Shown here piece by piece: positions 7,141 to 13,049 of a stretch of 21,962 bases of DNA. Each line of letters starts with the position of its first letter. The first letter of the stretch is position 1. Source of the DNA: JAGPHI01 sp036661035 (GTDB taxonomy: Bacteria; Bacillota; Clostridia; Oscillospirales; Ruminococcaceae); assembly GCA_036661035.1 (NCBI GenBank), contig JAVWZM010000035.1, positions 1 through 21,962 of the forward strand. The letters run 5' to 3'. The position numbers and the translations under genes were made by a program. The notes under the pieces are model-generated. The model did no database searches, was not told the DNA's origin, and saw nothing but the letters and a program-made list of their open reading frames with translations.

Positions 7141-8730
7141 TTATAGCGGTAGTTTTGCCTTTTTAGGCAAAAGGTCTTTAATGCTAAAGCCGCCCATTAG
7201 CCAAAGCAAAACAAAAAACAGGCAAAGCAAGCTAATTGCCCCAGCCACCGCATAGCCCCATAGCGGAAGAAAAAGCATGAGCAAAGGCATTAGCACAAAG
7301 TGGATTGCGGCAACAGAAAGGGCAATTGATAATATCGGCTTTATCACCCATGCAAGCCAATTAAACCGTATTTTTGTAACGCAGAATAGGCGGCGAATAT
7401 TTAAAATGCCCGTTAAAAGATTGCTGTATATCATCACGAAAAGAAACCCTGCCATGCCGAAGCGCGGCACTAAAATATATATTAAAATAATGCGCGAAAT
7501 GCAGTCGAACATGCTGTATTTAAAGGTGGAAAGCTGTTCGTCCATGCCTTTTAAAATGCTGTCTACCATGCTTTCTATATACATAAATGGCGCAAGTGGC
7601 CCAAGAACCGCAATGTAAAAGCCTATTTCCTCGCTTTTGTAAAGCAAAAACCCTATTTCCTTTGCAAACATGGCAAAAACGCCGCCCATTGCCACAGACA
7701 GCACACAGGTAATCAGCATTACTCGGCTGATAAGATGCTCCATTGCTTTATTTTGCTTTCGGATAAAGGCGTCTGTTATTTCAGGCAGAAGTAATGTGGA
7801 CAGGGTAAGCAAAAACGAAAACGGAAAGAATATTACAGGCATCGCCATGCCCTTTAAAGCACCAAATTGCGCAAGCGAGGTTTCTCTGCTATGGGTAAAG
7901 GCGGTAAGGCAAGAGGGGATAATAATATTTTCAAAGGTGCGCAAAAAAGCGGACACATATTGGTTAGCGGCAATTGGCGCCAAAATATGCGCAATTGATA
8001 TGCCACCATTGCTACCAATACCGCCCTCACCCTTGCTGACAATGTCGCCCACGCTTTTGCTGCCGATAAAGCCTTCGCCCTTATTTACAATGCAACCCTC
8101 GCCCTTGCAATCTTTCCTATAGGAGTGCCACATATATACCCAAGAGCAAATTTCGCTTACGGTGTTTCCGGCGGTAACGGCGGCACAGGCGGTGCTTATG
8201 CCAATAGGTACAGCAATGTCGATAAGCACCGCCACAAAGGCAATGCGCACAAATTGCTCGAAAATCTGCGCCTTTGCGTTTGGCACAACACTGCGGCGAG
8301 ATATAAAATATCCGCGTAAGCACGCCGATATCGCCATAAAAGGCAGGCTTGGCGCAAGCACCTTTAGAGCCAATACTGCGCGCATATCCCGAATACTGTG
8401 CTGCGACACTATTTCGGCAGATAAAAACAAAGCCAATGCACAAAAGCTACCAAGCACTATGCCAAGGCGGATTACCCTTGCCATGGCGGATTGCGTACCA
8501 CTGTTTTTTGCAAAGGCATCTGTGGCTATCCGTGTGGCGCAAACGGTAAGCCCTGCTGTAGATATTGTAACGGCTAAATTATATACCGTCAGCACAAGCT
8601 GATACAGCCCCATGCCCTCGGCACCTATGCGCCCTGCTATATAAATGCGAAACAGCATGCCTGCGCCACGCAAAAAAAGCCCTGTTGCGGTAAGTATAGC
8701 CGCGTTTTTAATATAGCTTTGCTGTTTCAC
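7141..8730 (-). CDS. SpoVB-like polysaccharide/lipid-linked precursor flippase (MATE/MOP superfamily)
   Basis: This 529-residue integral membrane protein has 12-14 hydrophobic segments. It begins with a typical SpoVB/COG2244 N-terminus (KNAAILTATGLFLRGAGMLFRIYI, then GAEGMGLYQLVLTVYNLAVTIS). Relatives flip lipid-linked sugars or lipid II-type precursors across the membrane. The GTG start at 8730 is supported by GAGGTG at a 7-base spacing. An oddity is a hydrophilic loop at residues 209-240 made of four degenerate 8-residue repeats of pattern KGEGxI[VG][NS], which most relatives would not be expected to carry. Its neighbour across the terminator is an O-acyltransferase pair, so a role in a modified surface polysaccharide is a reasonable inference. 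Confidence 0.9.
   Translation of the reverse strand: MKQQSYIKNAAILTATGLFLRGAGMLFRIYIAGRIGAEGMGLYQLVLTVYNLAVTISTAGLTVCATRIATDAFAKNSGTQSAMARVIRLGIVLGSFCALALFLSAEIVSQHSIRDMRAVLALKVLAPSLPFMAISACLRGYFISRRSVVPNAKAQIFEQFVRIAFVAVLIDIAVPIGISTACAAVTAGNTVSEICSWVYMWHSYRKDCKGEGCIVNKGEGFIGSKSVGDIVSKGEGGIGSNGGISIAHILAPIAANQYVSAFLRTFENIIIPSCLTAFTHSRETSLAQFGALKGMAMPVIFFPFSFLLTLSTLLLPEITDAFIRKQNKAMEHLISRVMLITCVLSVAMGGVFAMFAKEIGFLLYKSEEIGFYIAVLGPLAPFMYIESMVDSILKGMDEQLSTFKYSMFDCISRIILIYILVPRFGMAGFLFVMIYSNLLTGILNIRRLFCVTKIRFNWLAWVIKPILSIALSVAAIHFVLMPLLMLFLPLWGYAVAGAISLLCLFFVLLWLMGGFSIKDLLPKKAKLPL
8011..8106 (-). repeat. Four 24-bp tandem repeats within the flippase gene
   Basis: Read on the minus strand, the segment divides into four 24-nt units encoding KGEGCIVN, KGEGFIGS, KSVGDIVS and KGEGGIGS, followed by a partial NGG. 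The units differ at many silent and some coding positions, so the expansion is not very recent. It preserves the frame and adds a Gly-rich soluble loop between membrane segments. Confidence 0.85.
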
Positions 8731-8762
8731 CTTTGCACACCTCTTTTATAGCCGTGTATACT

Positions 8763-8861
8763 ACAGCAATTTTACTTTTGATTGTCCTATTCAAGCCCTC
8801 GTCTTTGCTGTATGCAAATTGACAAAAGGTTGTATACAAAGACAATAATAAGTCAAGTTGC
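8763..8861 (+). repeat. 99-bp structured repeat, copy B (modules 1+2)
   Basis: This copy has the same length and orientation as copy A, with 7 differences in 99. Module 1 ends TACAGCAA (8762-8769) and TTGCTGTA (8805-8812) pair over 8 bp. Module 2 ends GCAAATTGAC (8814-8823) and GTCAAGTTGC (8852-8861) pair over 10 positions with one mismatch, around the palindrome TTGTATACAA (8830-8839). It lies upstream of the minus-strand flippase start and the plus-strand gntR promoter. Confidence 0.9.
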
Positions 8862-8862
8862 G

Positions 8863-8914
8863 ATATAGCAATTTTACTTTTGATTGTCCTGCTCCGCCCT
8901 CGTCTTTGCTATAT
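8863..8914 (+). repeat. Structured repeat, copy C (module 1 only)
   Basis: This is a lone module 1 placed directly after copy B. The arms ATATAGCAA (8863-8871) and TTGCTATAT (8906-8914) pair over 9 bp. Compared with copy B, the C-G pair in the arm is replaced by T-A on both sides, a compensatory change. The interior TTTTACTTTTGATTGTCCT and CCCTCGTCTTTGCT match B almost exactly. Confidence 0.88.
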
Positions 8915-8970
8915 TAATATGGAAATAAAAGCTTTAGTATGCCCATGGGAAAATAATTTTAAATTGCCTA

Positions 8971-9005
8971 TTGCGTTTAAAGTGTACTAGTGCTATAATA
9001 CACTT
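8971..9005 (+). promoter_or_regulatory. gntR promoter with overlapping operator
   Basis: The -35 TTGCGT (8971-8976), a 17-base spacer and an extended -10 TGCTATAAT (TATAAT at 8994-8999) form a good promoter. An inverted repeat AAGTGTA (8980-8986) and TACACTT (8999-9005) lies over the spacer and -10. GTGTACTA-type half-sites are what I recall for YtrA-subfamily GntR regulators, so autorepression is likely. Confidence 0.8.
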
Positions 9006-9028
9006 ATAAAAGAAAGAGGGTGAAGTAA

Positions 9029-9406
9029 ATGGTGAGCTTCAGCGGCTTGGAGTTTAATAAGCGCGACGCCGTGTACGAGCAAATTGCAATGCATGTAAAG
9101 CGGCAAATTATGCTTGGCACTGCAAACAGCGGTGATATCCTGCCCAGTAGACGCGAGCTTGCGGCAATTACAAGCATTAACCCCAACACAGCGCAAAAAG
9201 CGTATAAGCTAATGGAAGACGAGGGCTATGTGCGCACAGGCGGCAACACCGCAAGCACCCTGTATGTAGACGACGCCATTAAAGCGCGCATAGAAGACGA
9301 GCTTTGCCGTGGTGCTGTAGAAAGCTTTGTACACGAGGCGCGGCAAAACAACCTTTCTTATAAAAAGGTGATAGGCCTTATCAGCGAGATTTGGGGCGAG
9401 GACTAG
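9029..9406 (+). CDS. GntR family transcriptional regulator, YtrA subfamily
   Basis: This 125-residue DNA-binding protein has a winged helix-turn-helix filling residues 10-75 (KRDAVYEQIAMHVKRQIM, then LPSRRELAAITSINPNTAQKAYKLMEDEGYV) and only a short C-terminal helical dimerisation tail. That is the hallmark of the YtrA subfamily, which controls adjacent ABC transporters, often those answering to cell-wall-active compounds. GAGGGTG precedes the ATG. It is the first gene of a four-gene cluster; its own promoter carries an inverted repeat and a close copy of that sequence precedes the next gene. Confidence 0.95.
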   Translation: MVSFSGLEFNKRDAVYEQIAMHVKRQIMLGTANSGDILPSRRELAAITSINPNTAQKAYKLMEDEGYVRTGGNTASTLYVDDAIKARIEDELCRGAVESFVHEARQNNLSYKKVIGLISEIWGED

Positions 9407-9423
9407 GTTTAACGGCTTATTTT

Positions 9424-9455
9424 TTTACAAATAGCGTACTAATGGCATAATACAG
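9424..9455 (+). promoter_or_regulatory. Second promoter/operator before the ABC permease
   Basis: A TTTACA (9424-9429), a 16-base spacer and CATAAT (9446-9451) form a plausible promoter. The sequence 9433-9455 (AGCGTACTAATGGCATAATA and three more bases) matches 8981-9003 of the gntR promoter at 18 of 23 positions, including GTACTA and ATAATACA in the same register. This suggests a second binding site for the same regulator. Confidence 0.65.
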
Positions 9456-9473
9456 ATTTGGAGGGATTTTTTT

Positions 9474-10250
9474 ATGAAAAATATCTATAGGCTTGCGGCG
9501 TGGAATTTGCGCGGCACGGTAAAGCTTATTTTACCAATATGGCTTTTTATGGGCGTTACACAGTTTATGTATCTAATGTTAGATGCCGCCAAAAAGGAAA
9601 ACGCTTGGAAAGAACTGATGATGCCGTTACCTATCAGTGCGGAAACCATTATTTTTGCGGCGGCGTATATGGCGGCGATAATCATTAGCGTGTACCCTGT
9701 GTTTGTGCAAACCTATGGCCGCGCAAAGGGCATGTATACATTAATGTCCTTGCCCATGCCACGCCGAAATATATTGCTTGCAAATATACTTTCGGGGCTT
9801 TGCATCGCGTTTAGTACAGTGGCAGTACAGCTTATGCTGTTTTTTGTATACTATATGCCTGTAATGCACACGGCAGAAACCGCGCGACTAAAGGCAGGGT
9901 ATGCATTTCCTGTATTCGTAAAGGACGGCTTGTTTTTAACGTTTATGCGTAACGATTTTATGCGCATTTTATTGCCCACCACTTTTGTTGACGCTATAAT
10001 ATTTGTTAGCGTAATAGTGTGTACCACAGTGCTTTTACACTGCATACCCATGCATAGCGGGGCAATAGCCAAAGCTGTGTCGCTGCTTTTAACTCTGATT
10101 GGCGGCATGCTGGGCTTAGCAGGGCTAATGTTCACAATTACAAACACTTCGGGTTTGACGTATGTAATCATCTTAGGGCTTTTAATTGCTATCTCGGCAG
10201 CGGCACTTATATGGGCGTTTTCTTCGCTTAAAAAAGCGAAGAATTTATAA
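9474..10250 (+). CDS. ABC transporter permease (ABC-2-like), membrane subunit
   Basis: This 258-residue membrane protein has about six hydrophobic segments (near residues 15-34, 56-76, 100-128, 162-188, 198-223 and 229-250). A cytoplasmic loop carries YGRAKGMYTLMSLPMPRRNILLANIL, a pattern common in ABC-2 type permeases of GntR-linked exporters. GGAGGGA lies 8 bases before the ATG. No sequence motif identifies a substrate. With the downstream ATPase it would form the transporter; peptide antibiotic or lipid export is inferred only from the family of clusters. Its last codons form a 10-bp hairpin just ahead of the next ribosome binding site. Confidence 0.85.
   Translation: MKNIYRLAAWNLRGTVKLILPIWLFMGVTQFMYLMLDAAKKENAWKELMMPLPISAETIIFAAAYMAAIIISVYPVFVQTYGRAKGMYTLMSLPMPRRNILLANILSGLCIAFSTVAVQLMLFFVYYMPVMHTAETARLKAGYAFPVFVKDGLFLTFMRNDFMRILLPTTFVDAIIFVSVIVCTTVLLHCIPMHSGAIAKAVSLLLTLIGGMLGLAGLMFTITNTSGLTYVIILGLLIAISAAALIWAFSSLKKAKNL
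10220..10243 (+). promoter_or_regulatory. Intercistronic hairpin at the end of the permease gene
   Basis: TTCTTCGCTT (10220-10229) and AAGCGAAGAA (10234-10243) are perfectly complementary around an AAAA loop. The hairpin lies in the last codons of the permease and ends about 5 bases before the AAAGGGGG site of the next gene. There is no T-tract. It may stabilise a processed mRNA end or adjust translation of the next gene; this is inference. Confidence 0.55.
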
Positions 10251-10263
10251 AGGGGGAATAGAC

Positions 10264-11697
10264 ATGAAAAAGATTAAACGCAATTTGCCGCTTATTATGT
10301 CGGGCTTTGTTTTTGCGGTAATATTAGGCATATGGATATTTATGCTTATAGCGCAAAAGGGAACAAGGGTTACTTTAAGCGAGGGGCTTTCGGAGCATTT
10401 ACAGGGCTTTACCCTAAGCGGCAAAATGGAGGACGGTGCTTTTAGGCAGACGCTTACCATAAAAGACGGCGAAATTATAAATAGATTTGTCCCCTCCGAT
10501 AAGTATGAAAATTATAATGTGCATTATGCAGTGTGCAACCTTGCGCTGCCGAAAAACGTGGAATACAGCGCGCTTGTGCCAATGCTTAACGGCAAGGAAT
10601 ATAAAGGCTCAATGGACGAAAAGCACTTGATAGAGGAACTTTGCAATGGAAATAGCATTAGCTATGAAATGACAACCGATAAAGCCGATATAATGGCAAA
10701 TGTTTATGTAGATCCGGATAAAAGGCTGCAATTCAACACTGGGCTTGCCATTGAAGAAAGCGGCAAAATAAAAGTGGAACAGAACTTTATGCATTTGAGC
10801 GAAAACGAAATGGAGTTGACGGCACCTTTTGTAAGAAGCATAAATCATAATCAAGGCAGTACTGAAATGTCCGTAGCAAAGGTAAAGGATAAAGTGTTTT
10901 GTACGGCAAGTACTCAAAAATATATTGAGGGCAATGGCGGTATTTGGCTTGCAAAAGAATATTCAGCAGAAAAAGAGCTGAAAAATTTGCCTAAAAATAT
11001 TGATATAGATGGGCATAAATTTGTTTCGCCGAGCATCGAATATGGCAAAGTGGAAAAAATAGTAGATTTCGATAGGGGAAATAATAAAGACATACTGTGC
11101 CTTGCCTCGGCAGGCAACAGCCTATGCCTATTTACCATGGAAAACGACGAGCCGTATGTGCATGTGTACGACGATATAGGAAACGAAACCGATTGCAAAA
11201 AGCTACCCCTTAACCTAAAGGAAAACAAAAAAATAACCTTCGATTTACAAAGCACTCAGCGCGAAGGCGACGTATGCTTTTCTGTAAGCAGTACTCTAGG
11301 CGCGGGCGGTACACCGTCGGTATGCGCTGTGGGCGGCATACGCATAAAAAGCGGCAAAATAATCAATATGGTCACTTCATATAAAGTGCAGGAGCAAAGC
11401 TTAAATTATAACGTAGGCGTTACGCTGGACGAGGGCGGCGAACGCCTCTTGGCACTAACAGGCATTTGGCACGAAAAGCAGGGTGTTATATCCGATATTA
11501 ATGCAGATGTATTTACAAACGATAAATTAGAATATTCGGGCAAATTGCTATGGGGCTTTGATGACGACATTAAAAGATATCGCAATAGCAGACATTTTCG
11601 CGCAGTAAGCTTTGCAAACCCAATTAAGGACAATAAAGGCGAATGGTATTTGCCGGGCGTAAGTGTAAGCTATCAAATTGAAAAGGAGGCGGTATGA
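10264..11697 (+). CDS. Membrane-anchored extracytoplasmic protein of the ABC cluster, unknown function
   Basis: I do not recognise this 477-residue protein. It has a basic N-terminus and one strong membrane helix (about residues 9-30, LIMSGFVFAVILGIWIFMLIA). The rest is a soluble, beta-rich domain with many short strand-turn segments (for example DILCLASAGNSLCLFTMENDEPYVHVYDD) that suggest a propeller-like or repeated beta-sheet fold; that fold is a guess. The frame is open upstream to 10186, but the ATG at 10264 is the start because AAGGGGGA precedes it and the membrane helix follows at once. It sits between permease and ATPase and overlaps the ATPase start by 4 bases, so it belongs to the transporter operon, perhaps as an extracellular sensor or substrate-contacting subunit. 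Confidence 0.85.
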   Translation: MKKIKRNLPLIMSGFVFAVILGIWIFMLIAQKGTRVTLSEGLSEHLQGFTLSGKMEDGAFRQTLTIKDGEIINRFVPSDKYENYNVHYAVCNLALPKNVEYSALVPMLNGKEYKGSMDEKHLIEELCNGNSISYEMTTDKADIMANVYVDPDKRLQFNTGLAIEESGKIKVEQNFMHLSENEMELTAPFVRSINHNQGSTEMSVAKVKDKVFCTASTQKYIEGNGGIWLAKEYSAEKELKNLPKNIDIDGHKFVSPSIEYGKVEKIVDFDRGNNKDILCLASAGNSLCLFTMENDEPYVHVYDDIGNETDCKKLPLNLKENKKITFDLQSTQREGDVCFSVSSTLGAGGTPSVCAVGGIRIKSGKIINMVTSYKVQEQSLNYNVGVTLDEGGERLLALTGIWHEKQGVISDINADVFTNDKLEYSGKLLWGFDDDIKRYRNSRHFRAVSFANPIKDNKGEWYLPGVSVSYQIEKEAV

Positions 11698-12416
11698 TGT
11701 TAGAAGTAAATGGGCTTAAAAAAATATATAATAAAAGAAAGCCGCGCGGCCTTTTTGAAACAAGCTTTACCGCCGAAAGCGGCAGCATCGTGGGGCTTTT
11801 GGGCGAGAACGGCGCGGGCAAAACCACGCTATTGCGCTGTATGTCCGGCCTTTGCGCCCAAGGTGGAGGTACTGTGCTTTTAGACGGAAAAGCGCCATAT
11901 GAATGTGGCGAGGATATCAGCTACATCACAGGCGAGGGCAGCTATTTACCTGCACTTAGGGTGGAGGAATACGGCGAATTTCTGCAAGATATGCACTGCA
12001 ATTTTGACATAGCGCGATATGTAAAGCTATGCGACTTTTTCAGCCTTGATTACAGCGCAAAAATAAACAAAATGTCCACAGGCGAGCGCGCAAAGGTAGA
12101 GCTTGCCGCAGGCTTTGCAAAAAAGGCAAAATATATTTTCATGGACGAACCGTTTTTGGGCAAAGACGTGTTTACGCGGCTGGATTTCTTAAAGCTTATG
12201 TCGGGCGCTTTGCGTGGCGGCGAAACAATCTTTCTTTGCACACATTATATCGACGAAATAGAGCATTTTATCGAGCGTGCCATTATAATGCACAATGGCA
12301 AAATATCCGCGGATATCTCCGTGGAGCAGCTACACTCCGAGGGCGTAAGCCTTATTGATAAAATGGCTGATATAGCCGGCTGGGACGCACAAAAATATCT
12401 CGCATTTGACGATTAA
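11694..12416 (+). CDS. ABC transporter ATP-binding protein
   Basis: This cytoplasmic ATPase subunit has 240 residues. It shows Walker A GENGAGKT (37-44), the signature MSTGE (127-131, a variant of LSGGQ), Walker B YIFMDE (147-152) and the switch His H184 in LCTHYIDEIE. The C-terminal part is short, as in BcrA/YtrB-like export ATPases. The start is ambiguous between adjacent ATGs: 11694 overlaps the upstream TGA, while 11697 lies at a better 7-base distance from AGGAGG (11684-11689). It is the last gene of the gntR cluster and is followed by a terminator. The partner permease is two genes upstream. Confidence 0.95.
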   Translation: MMLEVNGLKKIYNKRKPRGLFETSFTAESGSIVGLLGENGAGKTTLLRCMSGLCAQGGGTVLLDGKAPYECGEDISYITGEGSYLPALRVEEYGEFLQDMHCNFDIARYVKLCDFFSLDYSAKINKMSTGERAKVELAAGFAKKAKYIFMDEPFLGKDVFTRLDFLKLMSGALRGGETIFLCTHYIDEIEHFIERAIIMHNGKISADISVEQLHSEGVSLIDKMADIAGWDAQKYLAFDD

Positions 12417-12442
12417 ACCAAAGGCATTAATAAACTTAAAAT

Positions 12443-12480
12443 AAAGCCGCACCAAAACATTTTTGCTTTGGTGCGGCTTT
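12443..12480 (+). terminator. Terminator of the gntR-ABC operon
   Basis: AAAGCCGCACCAAA (12443-12456) pairs perfectly with TTTGGTGCGGCTTT (12467-12480) around a 10-base loop. The stem ends in T residues and begins 27 bases after the ATPase stop. Confidence 0.88.
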
Positions 12481-12578
12481 GTTTGCATAGGATATGCCCC
12501 ACAATAAACGCAAGTGGGGAATAATATCTACAGCGCGGCTTAAAACCTTGTATAAAAACGCAAATTTCTGCTGTTTTA

Positions 12579-12607
12579 TTGACAAATCGTCACATTTCTT
12601 GTATTAT
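12579..12607 (+). promoter_or_regulatory. Orphan sigma-A promoter
   Basis: A perfect TTGACA (12579-12584), exactly 17 bases, then TATTAT (12602-12607). It is among the best promoter matches in the window, yet no coding gene follows on the plus strand before convergent dgc. The predicted start is near 12614. Confidence 0.8.
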
Positions 12608-12686
12608 ATAAATAACATTTTACATAGTCTTATTATTTGCGATTTTAATAAACAAGTCTGCGGACTTGTTTATTAAAAACTTATCC

Positions 12687-12716
12687 TATGTGCGTGCTAT
12701 CGCACATGCACAATTA
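12687..12716 (+). repeat. 30-bp palindromic repeat, copy 1
   Basis: Read on the plus strand, it matches the minus strand of 21129-21158 at 26 of 30 positions. Its core ATGTGCG/CGCACAT forms a 7-bp hairpin with a 6-base loop. It lies inside the candidate small RNA. Confidence 0.75.
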
Positions 12717-12742
12717 AAACTGTCGCGACAGTTTTAATAAAC

Positions 12743-12785
12743 AAAAATCCGCCTATGCTTTACGCAAAGCATAGGCGGATTTTTT
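12743..12785 (+). terminator. Strong intrinsic terminator (H4)
   Basis: A perfect 19-bp stem (12743-12761 with 12766-12784) with loop ACGC begins with AAAAA and ends in TTTTTT. It is bidirectional in form. It would end the candidate small RNA and could stop readthrough from the minus-strand dgc. Confidence 0.85.
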
Positions 12786-12845
12786 ATGAGTTTTATCAAG
12801 ACGATAACGGGTTTAAATTTATTGTAGTCTTGCACCTACTTTGTA

Positions 12846-12867
12846 GGGGCGGGGCTTTGCTCCGCCA
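12846..12867. repeat. Short GC-rich palindrome of the GTAGGGGCGG type
   Basis: GGCGGGGC and GCTCCGCC flank TTT, with one G-T wobble. A smaller hairpin CCTAC-TTT-GTAGG overlaps on the left. GTAGGGGCG-led palindromes are, as I recall, scattered in many clostridial genomes; this copy is too short to place further. Confidence 0.5.
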
Positions 12868-12900
12868 GAGGGTTAATCATAAAGCAAAGCTGCGGATACG

Positions 12901-12928
12901 GTATAATAACCGCAAGCGGTTATTATAC
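12901..12928. repeat. Perfect 13-bp inverted repeat
   Basis: GTATAATAACCGC (12901-12913) and GCGGTTATTATAC (12916-12928) are separated by AA. There is no flanking T-tract, so it is more likely a palindromic element or binding site than a terminator. The arm contains GTATAAT on both strands. Confidence 0.6.
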
Positions 12929-12993
12929 GGCTCGCGGCGCGATTACGTATGCCGCTTTCTCGCCGCTAAAGGGGCAACTGAAAACATGGCGAA

Positions 12994-13026
12994 TTGAACC
13001 ATAAAAACAAGATTTTTATGGTTCAA
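12994..13026 (-). terminator. Hairpin after dgc, probable terminator
   Basis: TTGAACCATAAAAA (12994-13007) and TTTTTATGGTTCAA (13013-13026) form a perfect 14-bp stem with a 5-base loop, 24 bases past the stop of dgc. The A/T-rich upper stem and lack of a long outer T-tract make termination likely but not certain. Confidence 0.6.
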
Positions 13027-13049
13027 TGTCTGCAATAGCTGTTCTGCTT

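Larger units (their letters stand above)
12614..12785 (+). ncRNA. Candidate structured small RNA, about 170 nt
   Basis: This is the stretch between the orphan promoter and a strong intrinsic terminator. It contains hairpin H1 (TTTTAATAAACAAGTC, 12643-12658, with its complement 12663-12678 and loop TGCG), hairpin H2 (ATGTGCG 12688-12694 with CGCACAT 12701-12707), the perfect 26-bp palindrome H3 (12713-12738, centre CTGTCGCGACAG) and the terminator H4. H1 and H3 share the word TTTTAATAAACAA. No frame with a ribosome binding site is present. The RNA itself is inferred from promoter, hairpins and terminator; no known family is recognised. Confidence 0.55.

Noticed and set aside
4306..8914. Repeat copies as a CRISPR array
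   Set aside because: Only three copies, two of them 4.4 kb apart, with no regular spacers and no cas genes; the units have inverted ends of about 50 nt.
12755..12997. 80-codon plus-strand open frame in the palindrome-rich gap
   Set aside because: It begins within the terminator stem and covers several palindromes; composition is not protein-like and no ribosome binding site is present.
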